Shown: positions 35,646 through 47,221, numbered from the stretch's first letter. The stretch is 64,000 bases of DNA from Achromobacter animicus (GCF_902859585.1 NZ_CADIJM010000010.1:124001-188000); one strand, 5' to 3'. A program made the numbers and translations. The notes: generated by a model from the sequence alone, not told the origin.

Positions 35646-37322
35646 TCAGCGATTGGCTGCCGCTTCCGACTTTTTCTGGATGGCGCGGGTAATGGACCAC
35701 TGCTGCGCGATCGACAGGATGTTGTTGACGCACCAGTACAGCACCAGGCCGGCCGGGAAGAAGAACATCATCCCGCCGAACACCAGCGGCATGATCATCA
35801 TGACCTTGGCCTGGATGGGGTCCGGGGGCGTCGGGTTCAGTTTGATCTGCAGGAACATGGTGGCCATCATGATGGCGGGCAGAATGAAGAACGGATCGCG
35901 GACCGACAGGTCGTGCACCCACAGGATCCACGGCGCGCCGCGCATTTCCACGCTGGCCAGCAGCACCCAGTACAGCGAGATGAACACCGGAATCTGAACC
36001 AGCATCGGCAGGCAGCCGCCCAGCGGGTTGATCTTCTCGGTGCGGTACATCTCCATCATGGCCGCATTGAGCTTCTGCTTGTCGTCGCCGTACTTTTCCT
36101 TCAGGGCCTGCAGGCGGGGAGCCACCTGCTTCATGCGGGCCATCGAGCGGTAGCTGGCGGCGGCCAGGGGATAGAACACGGCCTTGATCAGCACGGTCAG
36201 CGCAACGATCGTCCAGCCCCAGTTGCCCAGGATGGAATGCAGCCAGGTCATCAGGGTGAACAGCGGCTTGGCGATGATGGTCAGCCAGCCGTAGTCGACC
36301 ACCAGTTCCAGGCCCGGCGCCAGCGCGGCCATGGCCTTCTGGTCTTGCGGACCGACCCACAGGTGCGAATCGACGCGGGCGGCGGCGCCGGGGGCGATGT
36401 CGCCAACGGCTTCGATGCTGCGGCCGGCGTACAGGTTCGGCTGGACTTCAAGCAGTTCGTTGGTGCGCGGCTTGCCTTGCGGGGGCACCCAGGCCGTGGC
36501 GAAGTAGTGCTGGACGACGGCGATCCAGCCGTTGTCCGCCTGCTTGATGTAGCTGGCCTTCTTCTTCTGGATGTCGCTGAACGTGCTCTTCTGGAACTTG
36601 TCCTGGTCCGAGTAGACGGCAAAGCCCGTGAACGTGTGATAGAAGCTGGACGTGTCGGCCGGGTCGTTGCCGTCGCGCTCGATCTGCAGGTACAGCGAGG
36701 GCGTGACGGGGGCGGTGCCGACGTTGGCCAGGTCATGGCGCACGTCGATGTCGTAGCGGCCACGGTGCAGGGTGAACGTCTTGGTGACCTTCACGCCGCC
36801 GGATTCGCCTTCGAACGTGACGACCAGGTTGTCGCCGGTCAGTTCGCGTTCTTGCGAGACCAGGCGGAAAGGCGTCTGGTGCGTCGGGAAGCTTTGGCCG
36901 CTGGGGGCGCCGACCACACCGGTCTGCACCACGTAGTTCAGGCCCGCCGAGCGGTCCAGCAGAACCGTGGGCTTGTCGGCCTGGCCGGTGGCCGGGTACT
37001 TCAGCAGTTCGGCGCGCACCAGCTGGGCGCCCATCGTGTCGAAGGTCAGGCGCAGCACGTCGGTGGTGATGACGACTTCTTCGGAGCGCGTGGGAACGGG
37101 CGTGGCGGCGCCAGGCACCGTGGAGGCCGGGGCCGCGGTGGCAGCCGGGGCGCTGGGCACGGACGGCGTCGCGTTGTTGGCCGCAGCCGGCGCTTCGCTC
37201 GTGCTGGCCGCGGGCGGGGCCCCGAACAGCGACGGCTTGCCGTTATGGATTTGCCAGTTGTTCCAAAGGAGCAACAGCGAAAAGGAAAAAATCATCCAGA
37301 GGACGGTTCGTCGGATATCCAT
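35646..37322 (-). CDS. yidC: Membrane protein insertase YidC
   Basis: 558 residues. YidC inserts and folds inner-membrane proteins, alone or with SecYEG. An N-terminal helix (about 5-22, with FSFSLLLLWNNWQ) is followed by a long alanine/proline linker, the periplasmic beta-supersandwich domain, and the conserved core starting near PLFTLMTWLHSILGNWG. The core includes GGCLPMLVQIPVFISLYWVL and ends in a short basic tail (KKSEAAANR). It is the last gene of the rpmH-rnpA-yidD-yidC operon. Confidence 0.98.
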   Translation of the reverse strand: MDIRRTVLWMIFSFSLLLLWNNWQIHNGKPSLFGAPPAASTSEAPAAANNATPSVPSAPAATAAPASTVPGAATPVPTRSEEVVITTDVLRLTFDTMGAQLVRAELLKYPATGQADKPTVLLDRSAGLNYVVQTGVVGAPSGQSFPTHQTPFRLVSQERELTGDNLVVTFEGESGGVKVTKTFTLHRGRYDIDVRHDLANVGTAPVTPSLYLQIERDGNDPADTSSFYHTFTGFAVYSDQDKFQKSTFSDIQKKKASYIKQADNGWIAVVQHYFATAWVPPQGKPRTNELLEVQPNLYAGRSIEAVGDIAPGAAARVDSHLWVGPQDQKAMAALAPGLELVVDYGWLTIIAKPLFTLMTWLHSILGNWGWTIVALTVLIKAVFYPLAAASYRSMARMKQVAPRLQALKEKYGDDKQKLNAAMMEMYRTEKINPLGGCLPMLVQIPVFISLYWVLLASVEMRGAPWILWVHDLSVRDPFFILPAIMMATMFLQIKLNPTPPDPIQAKVMMIMPLVFGGMMFFFPAGLVLYWCVNNILSIAQQWSITRAIQKKSEAAANR

Positions 37323-37370
37323 GGTGCCTACTGAAGTGAATACGGGCCAGCAAAGCCCGCCAGTTTAGCG

Positions 37371-37643
37371 TCAATCGTGCTCGATGCGGTGGCTGTGGGA
37401 GCAGCAACGGGCGTCGTTGGTTCCCTTGGCCGGCGGAACCGGATCCAGGCCCCCGGGCGACCAGGGATGGCACCGGCCGATGCGCCGGACGCCCAGCCAG
37501 AATCCGCGCCATGCACCGTGGCGCTCGATCGCTTCGATCGCGTACGCCGAGCAGGTCGGAGTAAAACGGCACTGCCGTCCAATCCAGGGACTCAGGAAGA
37601 ACCTGTAGAACCGGATCGGGGCAATGAGTAGTGCCTTGATCAT
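37371..37643 (-). CDS. yidD: Membrane protein insertion efficiency factor YidD
   Basis: 90 residues, typical for this small membrane-associated helper of YidC. The family cysteine motif is clear: [18 protein letters not shown], then [10 protein letters not shown]. The start ATG overlaps the rnpA stop by 4 bases (37640-37643). A histidine/cysteine-rich tail ([11 protein letters not shown]) extends beyond the core. Confidence 0.96.
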   Translation of the reverse strand: MIKALLIAPIRFYRFFLSPWIGRQCRFTPTCSAYAIEAIERHGAWRGFWLGVRRIGRCHPWSPGGLDPVPPAKGTNDARCCSHSHRIEHD

Positions 37644-38011
37644 CGTGCGATCCGCTCAAAGTGAGCGTCCACTTCGGCTCGGGCGGCGCGTTTCAGCGCA
37701 GTGAGCGTGGCGGGCGCGACCTTGCTATGCAGGCGCACGACGTAATCTTTTGCCGGCAGCGCCAGGCGCCGGTGGCGGAACGCTTCGCGGATGACCCGCT
37801 TCAAGGCGTTGCGCGTGGAGGCGTGGGCGGCAAACCGCTTGGCGATGATGAGCCCCAAACGAGCACAGGCGTCCTGGCCGGGAGGCAGATCATTGGGAGC
37901 GGCGCTCACAATGAAGAATGCCCCTCGGGCAAGACGCCGGCCTTTAAGGGCGGCGGCAAACTCGGAGGGGCGATGCAGCCGCGCCTCCGGGGGAAGCGTG
38001 GAGCGCGGCAT
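37640..38011 (-). CDS. rnpA: Ribonuclease P protein component
   Basis: 123 residues, the basic protein subunit that helps the RNase P RNA cleave pre-tRNA leaders. The signature [23 protein letters not shown] carries the RNR core and flanking lysines/arginines. The ATG at 38011 gives the usual length; an in-frame ATG at 38086 would add a 25-residue unstructured leader and run close to rpmH. It overlaps yidD by 4 bases. Confidence 0.95.
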   Translation of the reverse strand: MPRSTLPPEARLHRPSEFAAALKGRRLARGAFFIVSAAPNDLPPGQDACARLGLIIAKRFAAHASTRNALKRVIREAFRHRRLALPAKDYVVRLHSKVAPATLTALKRAARAEVDAHFERIAR

Positions 38012-38090
38012 GGACTGCGGATCAGGCGGTTGCGCGGAACCGGAACAGGATTGCGAGAGATCTTGCAATATGGTCGGTCCGTGCAAAAGT

Positions 38091-38115
38091 CAGTTTCCGG
38101 AAAACCGGAAAACTG
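38091..38115 (-). promoter_or_regulatory. Hairpin between rpmH and rnpA
   Basis: CAGTTTCCGG (38091-38100) pairs with CCGGAAAACTG (38105-38115) with one bulge and an AAAA loop, just after the rpmH stop. It may be a partial terminator or processing site that lowers rnpA expression relative to the abundant ribosomal protein L34. Confidence 0.5.
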
Positions 38116-38118
38116 GAC

Positions 38119-38253
38119 TTAGACGGCCAGACGCTTGCGGCCCTTGGCGCGGCGGGCGCTCAGGATGGCGCGGCCAGCGCGGGTTTTCATGCGCACGCGA
38201 AAGCCATGGGTGCGCTTGCGACGGGTAACGGAAGGTTGGTAGGTGCGTTTCAT
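38119..38253 (-). CDS. rpmH: 50S ribosomal protein L34
   Basis: 44 residues translated by eye from the minus strand: begins [20 protein letters not shown] and ends with the basic tail GRKRLAV. Length and sequence match bacterial L34 throughout. It is the first gene of the operon leading to rnpA, yidD and yidC, and is divergent from dnaA, as is standard. Confidence 0.98.
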   Translation of the reverse strand: MKRTYQPSVTRRKRTHGFRVRMKTRAGRAILSARRAKGRKRLAV

Positions 38254-38690
38254 GGACGATCCACAAAAAGAACAAAGTCAGAAGGGACCTGCCCGGAGGG
38301 TTCCACGTCGCGCTAAGCAGAAGCGGGTATCCAGAGAGCGTTTTTGCAACGGGTTTTGCATGGGTTTTGCATCCAATGCAAAAAACAACTCTTAGACGGG
38401 GCTCTGTACCGAGAATTTCATCTCGGGCGACCTATTCAGCAAAGCTAAAAACCGGACAAATTGCTCTTGTAGGGGCAATTGCGCTTTTGGCAATTTGCCC
38501 TTGCGGGAGCGTGTCCGGCCAAGCTTTCTGCGAAACCTTCTGACAGACAGAATTCGGAAAAGCCCACCATTTCAGCAAGTTTTCCCTGTCTTGTCAAACA
38601 GTTAAGGGGTGATCATATAGACACTCATGCCCTTCCCTGTGGATAACCCCCGCCCGGGCAAGGTAGAATCGAGGTTTGAATAAGAGCGAC
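38254..38690. promoter_or_regulatory. rpmH-dnaA divergent intergenic region
   Basis: 437 bp without a gene. Seen here: a tandem GGGTTTTGCAT repeat (about 38354-38374) with the palindrome TTTTGCAT-CCA-ATGCAAAA; a perfect small hairpin CCGAGA-ATTTCA-TCTCGG (38409-38426); a long imperfect inverted repeat at 38452-38518; a possible dnaA promoter (TTGTCA at 38591, 17-bp spacer, CATATA at 38614); and one exact DnaA box (TGTGGATAA, 38638-38646) between that promoter and the gene, placed for autorepression. One exact box is few for an origin, which supports the origin being elsewhere. Confidence 0.6.
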
Positions 38691-40151
38691 ATGAAAGAAT
38701 TCTGGCAGACCTGCGTCAGTCGTCTTGAGCAGGAACTCCCCCCCCAACAAATCAGCGCGTGGATACGACCGCTGGTCCCGCTTGCGTACGACGAAACGCA
38801 GGCGGTGCTGCGCGTTGCCGCGCCCAACCGCTTCAAGCTGGATTGGGTGCGCAAAAACTTTTCCCACCAGATCGAAGCGTTGGCCGCGGAGTGGTTCAAG
38901 CGTCCGGTGCAGGTGCTGTTCGAGCTGCCTTCGCAAGGGACCGCGCCGCGTATGCCGGTCGCGCCCGTGCGTGCGCAGCAGCCAGCCCAGCAACCGCACC
39001 CGTCCGCTGCGCCCCCTTCCGGCGCCGCGCCACCCGTGACGGTCACCGTGACGACCGCCCCGCCCCCGCCCGCCACGACCGCCGCTGCGCAGGCCGTGAA
39101 CGCGGACGCCGCCAACATCGTGTACGAGCGATCGCGCCTGAACACCGACCTCACGTTCGAGAACTTCGTGACCGGTAAGGCCAACCAGCTCGCGCGCGCT
39201 GCGGCGCTGCAGGTCGCGGAAAATCCCGGCACCTCGTACAACCCGTTGTTCCTGTATGGCGGCGTCGGCCTGGGCAAGACCCACCTGATCCACGCCATCG
39301 GCAACGCCATGGTGGCGGCGGGCACCGGGGTGCGCGTGCGCTACGTGCATGCCGACCAGTACGTGTCCGACGTGGTCAAGGCGTACCAGCGTAAGGCGTT
39401 CGACGATTTCAAGCGTTACTACCATTCGCTCGATCTTCTGCTGATCGACGACATCCAGTTCTTCTCAGGCAAGAACCGCACGCAGGAAGAATTCTTCTAT
39501 GCGTTCGAGGCGATGGTCGCGCAGCGCAAGCAGATCATCATCACCAGCGATACGTACCCCAAGGAACTGTCGGGCATCGACAGCCGACTGATCTCGCGCT
39601 TTGATTCGGGCCTCACGGTCGCCATCGAGCCGCCTGAGCTGGAGATGCGCGTGGCAATTCTGCTGCGCAAGGCCGAGTCCGAAGGCGTGCCCATGCCCGA
39701 GGAAGTGGCGTTCTTCATCGCCAAGCACCTGCGCAGCAACGTGCGCGAACTGGAAGGCGCGCTGCGCAAGGTCCTGGCCTACGCGCGCTTCCACGGCCGC
39801 GACGTGCTGACGGTGGATGTCTGCAAGGAAGCGCTGAAGGACCTCCTGTCGGTGTCCAACGGCCAGATCACCGTGGAAAACATCCAGAAGACGGTGGCGG
39901 ACTTCTACAAGATCAAGGTCGCCGACATGTACTCGAAACGCCGGCCGGCCAATATCGCGTTGCCGCGCCAGGTTGCGATGTACCTGGCCAAGGAGCTGAC
40001 CCAGAAAAGCCTGCCGGAAATCGGCGATTTATTCGGCGGCCGTGATCACACCACGGTGCTGCACGCCGTTCGCAAGATTTCCGATGCCCGCGCCAAGCAA
40101 GCGGAGCTCAACCATACCCTGCACGTGTTGGAACAAACTCTAAAAGGATGA
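38691..40151 (+). CDS. dnaA: Chromosomal replication initiator DnaA
   Basis: 486 residues. Domain I begins [22 protein letters not shown] proline/alanine/threonine-rich domain II linker covers about residues 85-140. The AAA+ domain III has Walker [10 protein letters not shown] (about 190-198), Walker [11 protein letters not shown] and sensor regions. Domain IV carries the DnaA-box recognition motif [13 protein letters not shown] near residue 450. The ATG at 38691 matches relatives; a TTG 15 bases upstream is in frame but less likely. It is followed by dnaN with overlapping or near-overlapping reading frames. Confidence 0.98.
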   Translation: MKEFWQTCVSRLEQELPPQQISAWIRPLVPLAYDETQAVLRVAAPNRFKLDWVRKNFSHQIEALAAEWFKRPVQVLFELPSQGTAPRMPVAPVRAQQPAQQPHPSAAPPSGAAPPVTVTVTTAPPPPATTAAAQAVNADAANIVYERSRLNTDLTFENFVTGKANQLARAAALQVAENPGTSYNPLFLYGGVGLGKTHLIHAIGNAMVAAGTGVRVRYVHADQYVSDVVKAYQRKAFDDFKRYYHSLDLLLIDDIQFFSGKNRTQEEFFYAFEAMVAQRKQIIITSDTYPKELSGIDSRLISRFDSGLTVAIEPPELEMRVAILLRKAESEGVPMPEEVAFFIAKHLRSNVRELEGALRKVLAYARFHGRDVLTVDVCKEALKDLLSVSNGQITVENIQKTVADFYKIKVADMYSKRRPANIALPRQVAMYLAKELTQKSLPEIGDLFGGRDHTTVLHAVRKISDARAKQAELNHTLHVLEQTLKG

Positions 40152-40153
40152 AC

Positions 40154-41263
40154 ATGCAACTCGTACAAACCACACGCGATGCATTGCTGAAACCGCTGTC
40201 GACTGTGGCGGGCATCGTCGAAAGACGCCATACCCTGCCCATTCTTGCGAACATCCTGATGCGCAAGGAAGGCAACAAGGTTGCCTTCATTGCGACCGAC
40301 CTGGAAGTGCAGATCACCACGCACGCCGACTTTGGTGTCGGCCAGGACAACGAGTCCACCACGGTGGCCGCGCGCAAGCTGCTGGACATCCTGAAAGCCC
40401 TACCCGATACGGGCGACGTGCGCCTGGCCCTGGCCAGCAACAAGCTGTCGGTGCAATCCGCCAAGAGCCGCTTTGCGCTGCAGACGCTGGCCGCCAGCGA
40501 GTTCCCCACCGTGGCCCAGCCCGAGCAGTGGGACGTGTCGCTGACCATGCCGCAGCGCACCCTGCGCCACCTGTTCAACATGGTGCATTTCGCCATGGCC
40601 CAGCAGGACATCCGCTACTACCTGAACGGCATGCTGCTGGTGTTTGAACCGGGCCGTGTTCGCGCGGTTGCCACCGACGGCCACCGCCTGGCGCACTGCT
40701 CGACCGAAGCCGACGGCATCGCCGAGCGCCACGAAGTCATCGTGCCGCGCAAGACCGTGCTGGAAATGCAGCGCCTGCTGGAAGACTCCGACGAGACCGT
40801 CTCCATCGACGTGGCGCCGGGCCAGATCCGTTTCCGCTTTGGCGACGTCGAGCTGGTCTCCAAGCTGGTCGAAGGCAAGTTCCCCGATTTCACGCGCGTG
40901 ATTCCCACGAACTACTCGCGCCACTTCCTGGTCGGCCGCGAAGCGCTCCAGGGCAGCCTGCAGCGCGCCGCCATCCTGACCACGGACAAGTTCAAGGGCG
41001 TGCGCCTGCAACTGGCGCAGAACCAGATGAAGATCTCGTCCTCGAATGCCGAGCAGGAAGAGGCCCAGGAAGAAATCGACATCGACTACAGCCATGAAGC
41101 GCTGGACGTGGGCTTTAACGTGGGCTATCTGCTCGACGTGCTGTCCAACGTGAAGGTCGACAACATCCAGTGGTCGGTCATGCCCGATGCCAATGCGTCG
41201 GCGCTCATCACCCTGCCCGAAGACGACCAGTTCAAGTACGTCGTCATGCCCATGCGGATCTGA
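40154..41263 (+). CDS. dnaN: DNA polymerase III beta subunit (sliding clamp)
   Basis: 369 residues forming three repeated clamp domains; the dimer encircles DNA and tethers polymerase III. The N-terminus MQLVQTTRDALLKPLSTVAGIVERRHTLPILANI is split by family-conserved positions, and the protein ends with the FKYVVMPMRI tail that lies near the hydrophobic partner-binding pocket. An ATG at 40148 overlaps the dnaA stop, but AAAAGG just before it is spaced properly only for the ATG at 40154, so that start is preferred. Co-transcribed with dnaA. Confidence 0.97.
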   Translation: MQLVQTTRDALLKPLSTVAGIVERRHTLPILANILMRKEGNKVAFIATDLEVQITTHADFGVGQDNESTTVAARKLLDILKALPDTGDVRLALASNKLSVQSAKSRFALQTLAASEFPTVAQPEQWDVSLTMPQRTLRHLFNMVHFAMAQQDIRYYLNGMLLVFEPGRVRAVATDGHRLAHCSTEADGIAERHEVIVPRKTVLEMQRLLEDSDETVSIDVAPGQIRFRFGDVELVSKLVEGKFPDFTRVIPTNYSRHFLVGREALQGSLQRAAILTTDKFKGVRLQLAQNQMKISSSNAEQEEAQEEIDIDYSHEALDVGFNVGYLLDVLSNVKVDNIQWSVMPDANASALITLPEDDQFKYVVMPMRI

Positions 41264-41341
41264 TCCGCATTCCCCCCGTGGGTTTGTGCCGCTTGCGGAC
41301 CGATGGTCCGCGGGCGGTCCGGCCGCCAGGCCGTTCTTTAA

Positions 41342-43807
<2,466 letters not shown>

Positions 43808-43862
43808 TCGTATTGGATCCCGCGATTACCTAGATTTTTCCCGGGATATCCGGCGTTCGTAC

Positions 43863-43889
43863 AAGGGGCTGCTTATGCAGCCCCTTTTT
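43863..43889 (+). terminator. Terminator of gyrB
   Basis: A 10-bp perfect stem AAGGGGCTGC/GCAGCCCCTT with a TTAT loop followed by TTT, 55 bp after the gyrB stop. Confidence 0.92.
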
Positions 43890-44043
43890 CTTTGGTTCTC
43901 GGCAGTTCAAGCCGAAATTCTCTTCCTGCCGGGCGGTTCCAGTTTTCCCCATCGACCAGGTGAAAAACCGCTCTGCCCTCAACCCCGCGGGCATCGCTGG
44001 AATCCCCATCGACGAGTTCATGCATGACAACCGCTGGCGTGCT

Positions 44044-44102
44044 GATTATCCATAAATATGGATAATCATTTCAATCTTGCAGGGTTTATCCATTATCCCT
44101 GC
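44044..44102. promoter_or_regulatory. 24-bp operator-like palindrome and second half-site upstream of the SDR cluster
   Basis: GATTATCCATA-AA-TATGGATAATC (44044-44067) is a perfect 11-bp inverted repeat. Its half-site TTATCCATA recurs as TTATCCATT at 44086-44094, exactly 40 bp downstream and flanked by GCAGGG/CCCTGC. This looks like a regulator binding region with a secondary site. A weak promoter TTATCC-16-TACAGT overlaps the second site, so repression is plausible. No regulator gene is adjacent. Confidence 0.6.
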
Positions 44103-44203
44103 GCGCCTACAGTACCTCCATGCCCAGTCAACACGGCGTTTCAGGAGACTTCCTCCCCAGCCCGCTGACTGACAACTTCCTCATCGAATACATGGAGCTC
44201 ATC

Positions 44204-44953
44204 ATGAATCAGCAACTCAACGGCAAGATCGCACTCGTCACCGGCGGCACCACGGGTATCGGCCTGGCGACCGCCCAGGAACTGGCCGCGCAGGGTGCGC
44301 GCGTCTTCATCACCGGCCGCCGCCAGGCCGAACTGGACGCCGCCGTGGCCAGCATCGGCGTCGCGGCAACCGGCATCCGTGCCGACGCGTCGGTGCTGAG
44401 CGACCTGGACAACGTCTACGCCCAGATCGCCAAGAGCGCCGGCAAGCTCGACATCCTGTTCGCCAACGCGGGCGGCGGCGACATGATGCCGCTGGGCGCG
44501 ATCACGGAAGAGCACTTCGATCGCATCTTCGGCACCAACGTGCGCGGCACCCTGTTCACCGTGCAAAAGGCCTTGCCATTGCTGGTCGATGGCGCCTCGG
44601 TGATCCTGACGGCGTCGACCGTATCGATCCAGGGCACGGAAAATTTCAGCGTGTATAGCGCCAGCAAGGCGGCGGTGCGCAACTTTGCGCGCTCGTGGGC
44701 GCTGGATCTGAAGCCGCGCGGCATCCGCGTGAACGTCGTGAGCCCCGGCCCGATCCGCACGCCGGGACTGGGCGGTCTGGTCCCCGACGAAGCGCGCCAG
44801 GGGTTGTTCGATCATCTGGCCGCGCAGGTGCCGCTGGGCCGTCTGGGCGAGCCGCAAGAGATCGGCAAGGCCGTGGCGTTTCTGGCTTCCGACGCGGCGA
44901 GCTTCGTCAATGGCATCGAGCTGTTTGTCGACGGCGGGATGGCGCAGGTCTGA
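44204..44953 (+). CDS. Short-chain dehydrogenase/reductase (classical SDR)
   Basis: 249 residues. NAD(P)-binding glycine motif TGGTTGIG (13-20), NAG motif 88-90, and catalytic S138, Y151 and K155 in the YSASK element are all intact. The C-terminus GIELFVDGGMAQV is the usual tetramer edge. RR at 39-40 after the second strand suggests NADPH preference. GGAG precedes the ATG at 44204; a longer frame from 44120 adds 28 residues unlike the family. It is the first of four co-directional small genes behind a palindromic operator. Substrate unknown. Confidence 0.9.
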   Translation: MNQQLNGKIALVTGGTTGIGLATAQELAAQGARVFITGRRQAELDAAVASIGVAATGIRADASVLSDLDNVYAQIAKSAGKLDILFANAGGGDMMPLGAITEEHFDRIFGTNVRGTLFTVQKALPLLVDGASVILTASTVSIQGTENFSVYSASKAAVRNFARSWALDLKPRGIRVNVVSPGPIRTPGLGGLVPDEARQGLFDHLAAQVPLGRLGEPQEIGKAVAFLASDAASFVNGIELFVDGGMAQV

Positions 44954-44985
44954 GCGCATCGCGCTTCTGATCGCGACTTCTCAAC

Positions 44986-45441
44986 ATGAAATTCTTGACT
45001 CATTGCGTACTGGCGCTGGCTGCGATGTGCAGCGCGCCTTATGCGCACGCACAGGAAACATCACAAATGAAACCCGCCACGCAAGACCCTGCCGATTTGG
45101 CGCAACGCCTGATCGACATCCATTTTTCGATTTGGAACGACGCCAACGCCCAATCCCGCGAGTCGAAGTTTGACCAGGTGTACACGCAAGATTTCTTCGT
45201 GGCCGATCAAAGCGGCGTCGCTACCGGATACGCGCAGGTAAACCGCCTGATCGAGCAGTTGCAAGGCACCCATGCGGGATTCCGTTTCACGCCAGCGCCA
45301 ATCACCTGGAATCATGGTCTCGGCCGCGTGGTCTGGAGCTATGGTCCCCGCGGCAATCCAGATCAGGTGCACGGCGAAGATATCTTCACCATCAAAGACG
45401 GCAAGCTTGCGAGCGCCCACGTCTTTCTCGATCGTCAGTAA
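44986..45441 (+). CDS. Exported NTF2/SnoaL-like protein
   Basis: 151 residues. A signal peptide (about 1-22, ALAAMCSAPYAHA) is followed by one NTF2-like cone-shaped domain, with LIDIHFSIWNDANAQ near the start and GEDIFTIKDGKLASAHVFLD at the end. That pattern is typical of SnoaL-like polyketide/steroid isomerase relatives and of many uncharacterised stress proteins. Export to the periplasm is unusual for a partner of a cytoplasmic SDR. The stop overlaps the ATG of the next frame (TAATG), so coupling is likely. Confidence 0.75.
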   Translation: MKFLTHCVLALAAMCSAPYAHAQETSQMKPATQDPADLAQRLIDIHFSIWNDANAQSRESKFDQVYTQDFFVADQSGVATGYAQVNRLIEQLQGTHAGFRFTPAPITWNHGLGRVVWSYGPRGNPDQVHGEDIFTIKDGKLASAHVFLDRQ

Positions 45442-45455
45442 TGGGGATGCGCATC

Positions 45456-46043
45456 ATGAAACGACTGGCTTCTTGCTTCATGGCGATTGGCGTTCTGGCA
45501 GGTGCTGCAGCGCAGGCGGCTGGCATCCACGTCGCGGGTGTGGATCACGTGGGTGTCAACGTGCCCGATCTGAAGCAGGCGGAGGCATTCTTCAAGAGTG
45601 CTTTCGGATGCGAACCCGTGACACGAATCGGACCATTTCAGCTGGACCCAACCACGTCGCCCGATGCTGCGGGTTTCGCGCCCCGCGCCGATAGCGTCAC
45701 GATTGCCATGCTGCGTTGCGGAGAGGGCTCGAACATCGAGTTGTTCGAGTATGTGAATTCGCGTGGCAGCAAGGTCATGCCTCGCGCCGAGGATATCGGC
45801 GCCTCGCATATCGCGTTCTACACCGACGATATCGAGGGCGCGGTGTCTTATCTGAAGGCCCAGGGCATCACCGTGCTGGGAAAACCCGTGACGATGACAT
45901 CGGGCGATACCGAAGGCGAGACATGGGTGCACTTTCGCTCGCCTTGGGGTTCGGACATGGAACTCGTCAGCTACCCGAATGGCAAGGGATATGAACACCG
46001 CAGCAGCCTCAGGCTGTGGAATCCCAAGCACCCCGGTCAGTGA
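45456..46043 (+). CDS. Exported VOC-superfamily (glyoxalase/dioxygenase fold) protein
   Basis: 195 residues from the ATG at 45456, or 200 from 45441, which overlaps the previous stop. A signal peptide (AIGVLAGAAAQAAG) precedes paired beta-alpha-beta-beta-beta modules. VDHVGVNVPDLKQAEAFF in the first and SHIAFYTDDIEGAVSYLK in the second are the typical metal-ligand strands, and a late glutamate lies in DMELVSYP. So at least one metal site is likely (H of VDH, H of SHI, E of MEL). A periplasmic VOC enzyme is uncommon. Possible substrates are reactive aldehydes or quinones. Confidence 0.8.
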   Translation: MKRLASCFMAIGVLAGAAAQAAGIHVAGVDHVGVNVPDLKQAEAFFKSAFGCEPVTRIGPFQLDPTTSPDAAGFAPRADSVTIAMLRCGEGSNIELFEYVNSRGSKVMPRAEDIGASHIAFYTDDIEGAVSYLKAQGITVLGKPVTMTSGDTEGETWVHFRSPWGSDMELVSYPNGKGYEHRSSLRLWNPKHPGQ

Positions 46044-46073
46044 ACCGTCAAACGAACCATCGACAGGATTGAT

Positions 46074-46493
46074 ATGAACCTTCCCCATCAACCCGGCGCG
46101 TACGGCGCCCAATTCCCCGACCACGGCCGGTCTGCCGCCGACCATGACAAAGACCTGCCGACAGCGGTTGTGGTTGCGGCCTATTACCGCGTGCACCCTG
46201 AAGACCGGCAGTCATTTGTAGATGCCGTCATCCCCGACGTGCTGGCCGCCAGAAAGATGCCCGGCTGCATCTACTACGCCTTTGCCGCGGATCTGACAGA
46301 CGCCAATCTGTTTCATCTGGTGGAGGGCTGGGCAGATGAGGCGGCTTACGAGCGTCACGAACAAGCGCCTTCGTTTCTCGCGGCGCTGGCGCATGTCGTC
46401 AAGCACGTTCGGATTCTGGATCGGCAGGGGATCCGATATGAAGTCGCGCGGCAGATCATTGATGACCCCAGGAGCAAAGTGGCGCCGGCTTAA
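46074..46493 (+). CDS. ABM-domain monooxygenase-like protein
   Basis: 139 residues. After a flexible 28-residue start comes a single antibiotic-biosynthesis-monooxygenase domain (dimeric ferredoxin-like fold), with AAYYRVHPEDRQSFVDAV, the GCIYYAFAADLTDANLFHLVEGWADEAAYERH core and the HVVKHV strand end. Members include quinol monooxygenases such as YgiN and cofactor-free oxygenases. It is the last gene of the SDR/NTF2/VOC/ABM cluster, 30 bp after the VOC gene. No signal peptide was found. Confidence 0.82.
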   Translation: MNLPHQPGAYGAQFPDHGRSAADHDKDLPTAVVVAAYYRVHPEDRQSFVDAVIPDVLAARKMPGCIYYAFAADLTDANLFHLVEGWADEAAYERHEQAPSFLAALAHVVKHVRILDRQGIRYEVARQIIDDPRSKVAPA

Positions 46494-46617
46494 GGCGCCC
46501 AGCGGGCACGCGATGCGCGGGATCGCCCGTGCGATTTGCGTGCCGATGTTTGCAGGACGGCATTCGCGCGCGTTCGGCCCAACCGCTTTCCGAGCCGCCT
46601 TTTCAGAGAAACCAAAA

Positions 46618-47088
46618 ATGATAGTAGAGATCGGCAGTGCCAGTTCGACGCCAGTCGCTTCGCGGTACGAACCACCGTCCCCCCCTCCCGCTTCTCAAGT
46701 GAATGAAGTCAGCGCCACGGAGCCGGAGTCGCAGACAAATGCTGACGCGTCTTCGGCCGACACGTCGGCGGCGCAGCAGAGCAAGGAGTCGGATCCCGCC
46801 AAGAATGGGGGCGAATCGCTAGAGTCGCTCAGGGAGCAGATCGCGCAATTGGAAAAGCAGCTTGCGCAAGCGCTGGAGGAGTTGCGCGATGTTCAGTCAG
46901 CCACCATGGATGAAAAGCAGAAGGCTGCGTTGACGGCCGCCCTGCAGGTGAAAGTGGCGGTGTTGAATTCGTCTTTGATGTCCATGATGATGAAGCTGGC
47001 AGAGGCCATTGCCAATGAGAACGGCAAGAATTTTGAGAGTGCGGTTGCGCTGGCGGCGTCTCAAGGGGGTGGCGGCAGCGCGGGTTGA
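46618..47088 (+). CDS. Coiled-coil protein of unknown function
   Basis: 156 residues starting at the ATG at 46618. The first half is proline/serine/alanine-rich and disordered (YEPPSPPPASQVNE). The second has a strong heptad segment (SLREQIAQLEKQLAQALEELRDVQSA) followed by an amphipathic methionine-rich helix (SLMSMMMKLAEAI). It resembles short coiled-coil regulators of secretion or phage-like structural proteins, but I do not recognise the family. An open frame continues upstream, but its arginine-rich translation overlaps the ABM gene and is rejected. It is followed by a strong terminator. Confidence 0.6.
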   Translation: MIVEIGSASSTPVASRYEPPSPPPASQVNEVSATEPESQTNADASSADTSAAQQSKESDPAKNGGESLESLREQIAQLEKQLAQALEELRDVQSATMDEKQKAALTAALQVKVAVLNSSLMSMMMKLAEAIANENGKNFESAVALAASQGGGGSAG

Positions 47089-47184
47089 ATGGATGCCAGC
47101 GGATCCGCCCGCGGGGGATTCGCGAATACACTTCGGTCAGGAAGACCTGACGAAAGGCCGTGCGGATTGAAGGTGATTGCACAT

Positions 47185-47221
47185 CGAAGGCCAGCCCGAT
47201 CCGGGCTGGCCTTCGGCTTTT
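47185..47221 (+). terminator. Strong terminator before the WG-repeat gene
   Basis: A 14-bp perfect stem CGAAGGCCAGCCCG/CGGGCTGGCCTTCG with an ATC loop, followed by GC and TTTT. It separates the coiled-coil gene from the WG-repeat gene. Confidence 0.92.

Noticed and set aside
35547-37334. 595-codon frame opposite yidC
   Set aside because: Shadow of YidC with repetitive GRG/HQ composition, while the minus strand encodes full-length YidC.
44046-44094. TTATCCATA/TTATCCATT counted as DnaA boxes
   Set aside because: They end in ATA/ATT instead of ACA and form a designed-looking palindrome; better read as a regulator operator.
46336-46617. Longer N-terminus of the coiled-coil protein
   Set aside because: The extra 94 residues overlap the ABM gene and have shadow-like composition.
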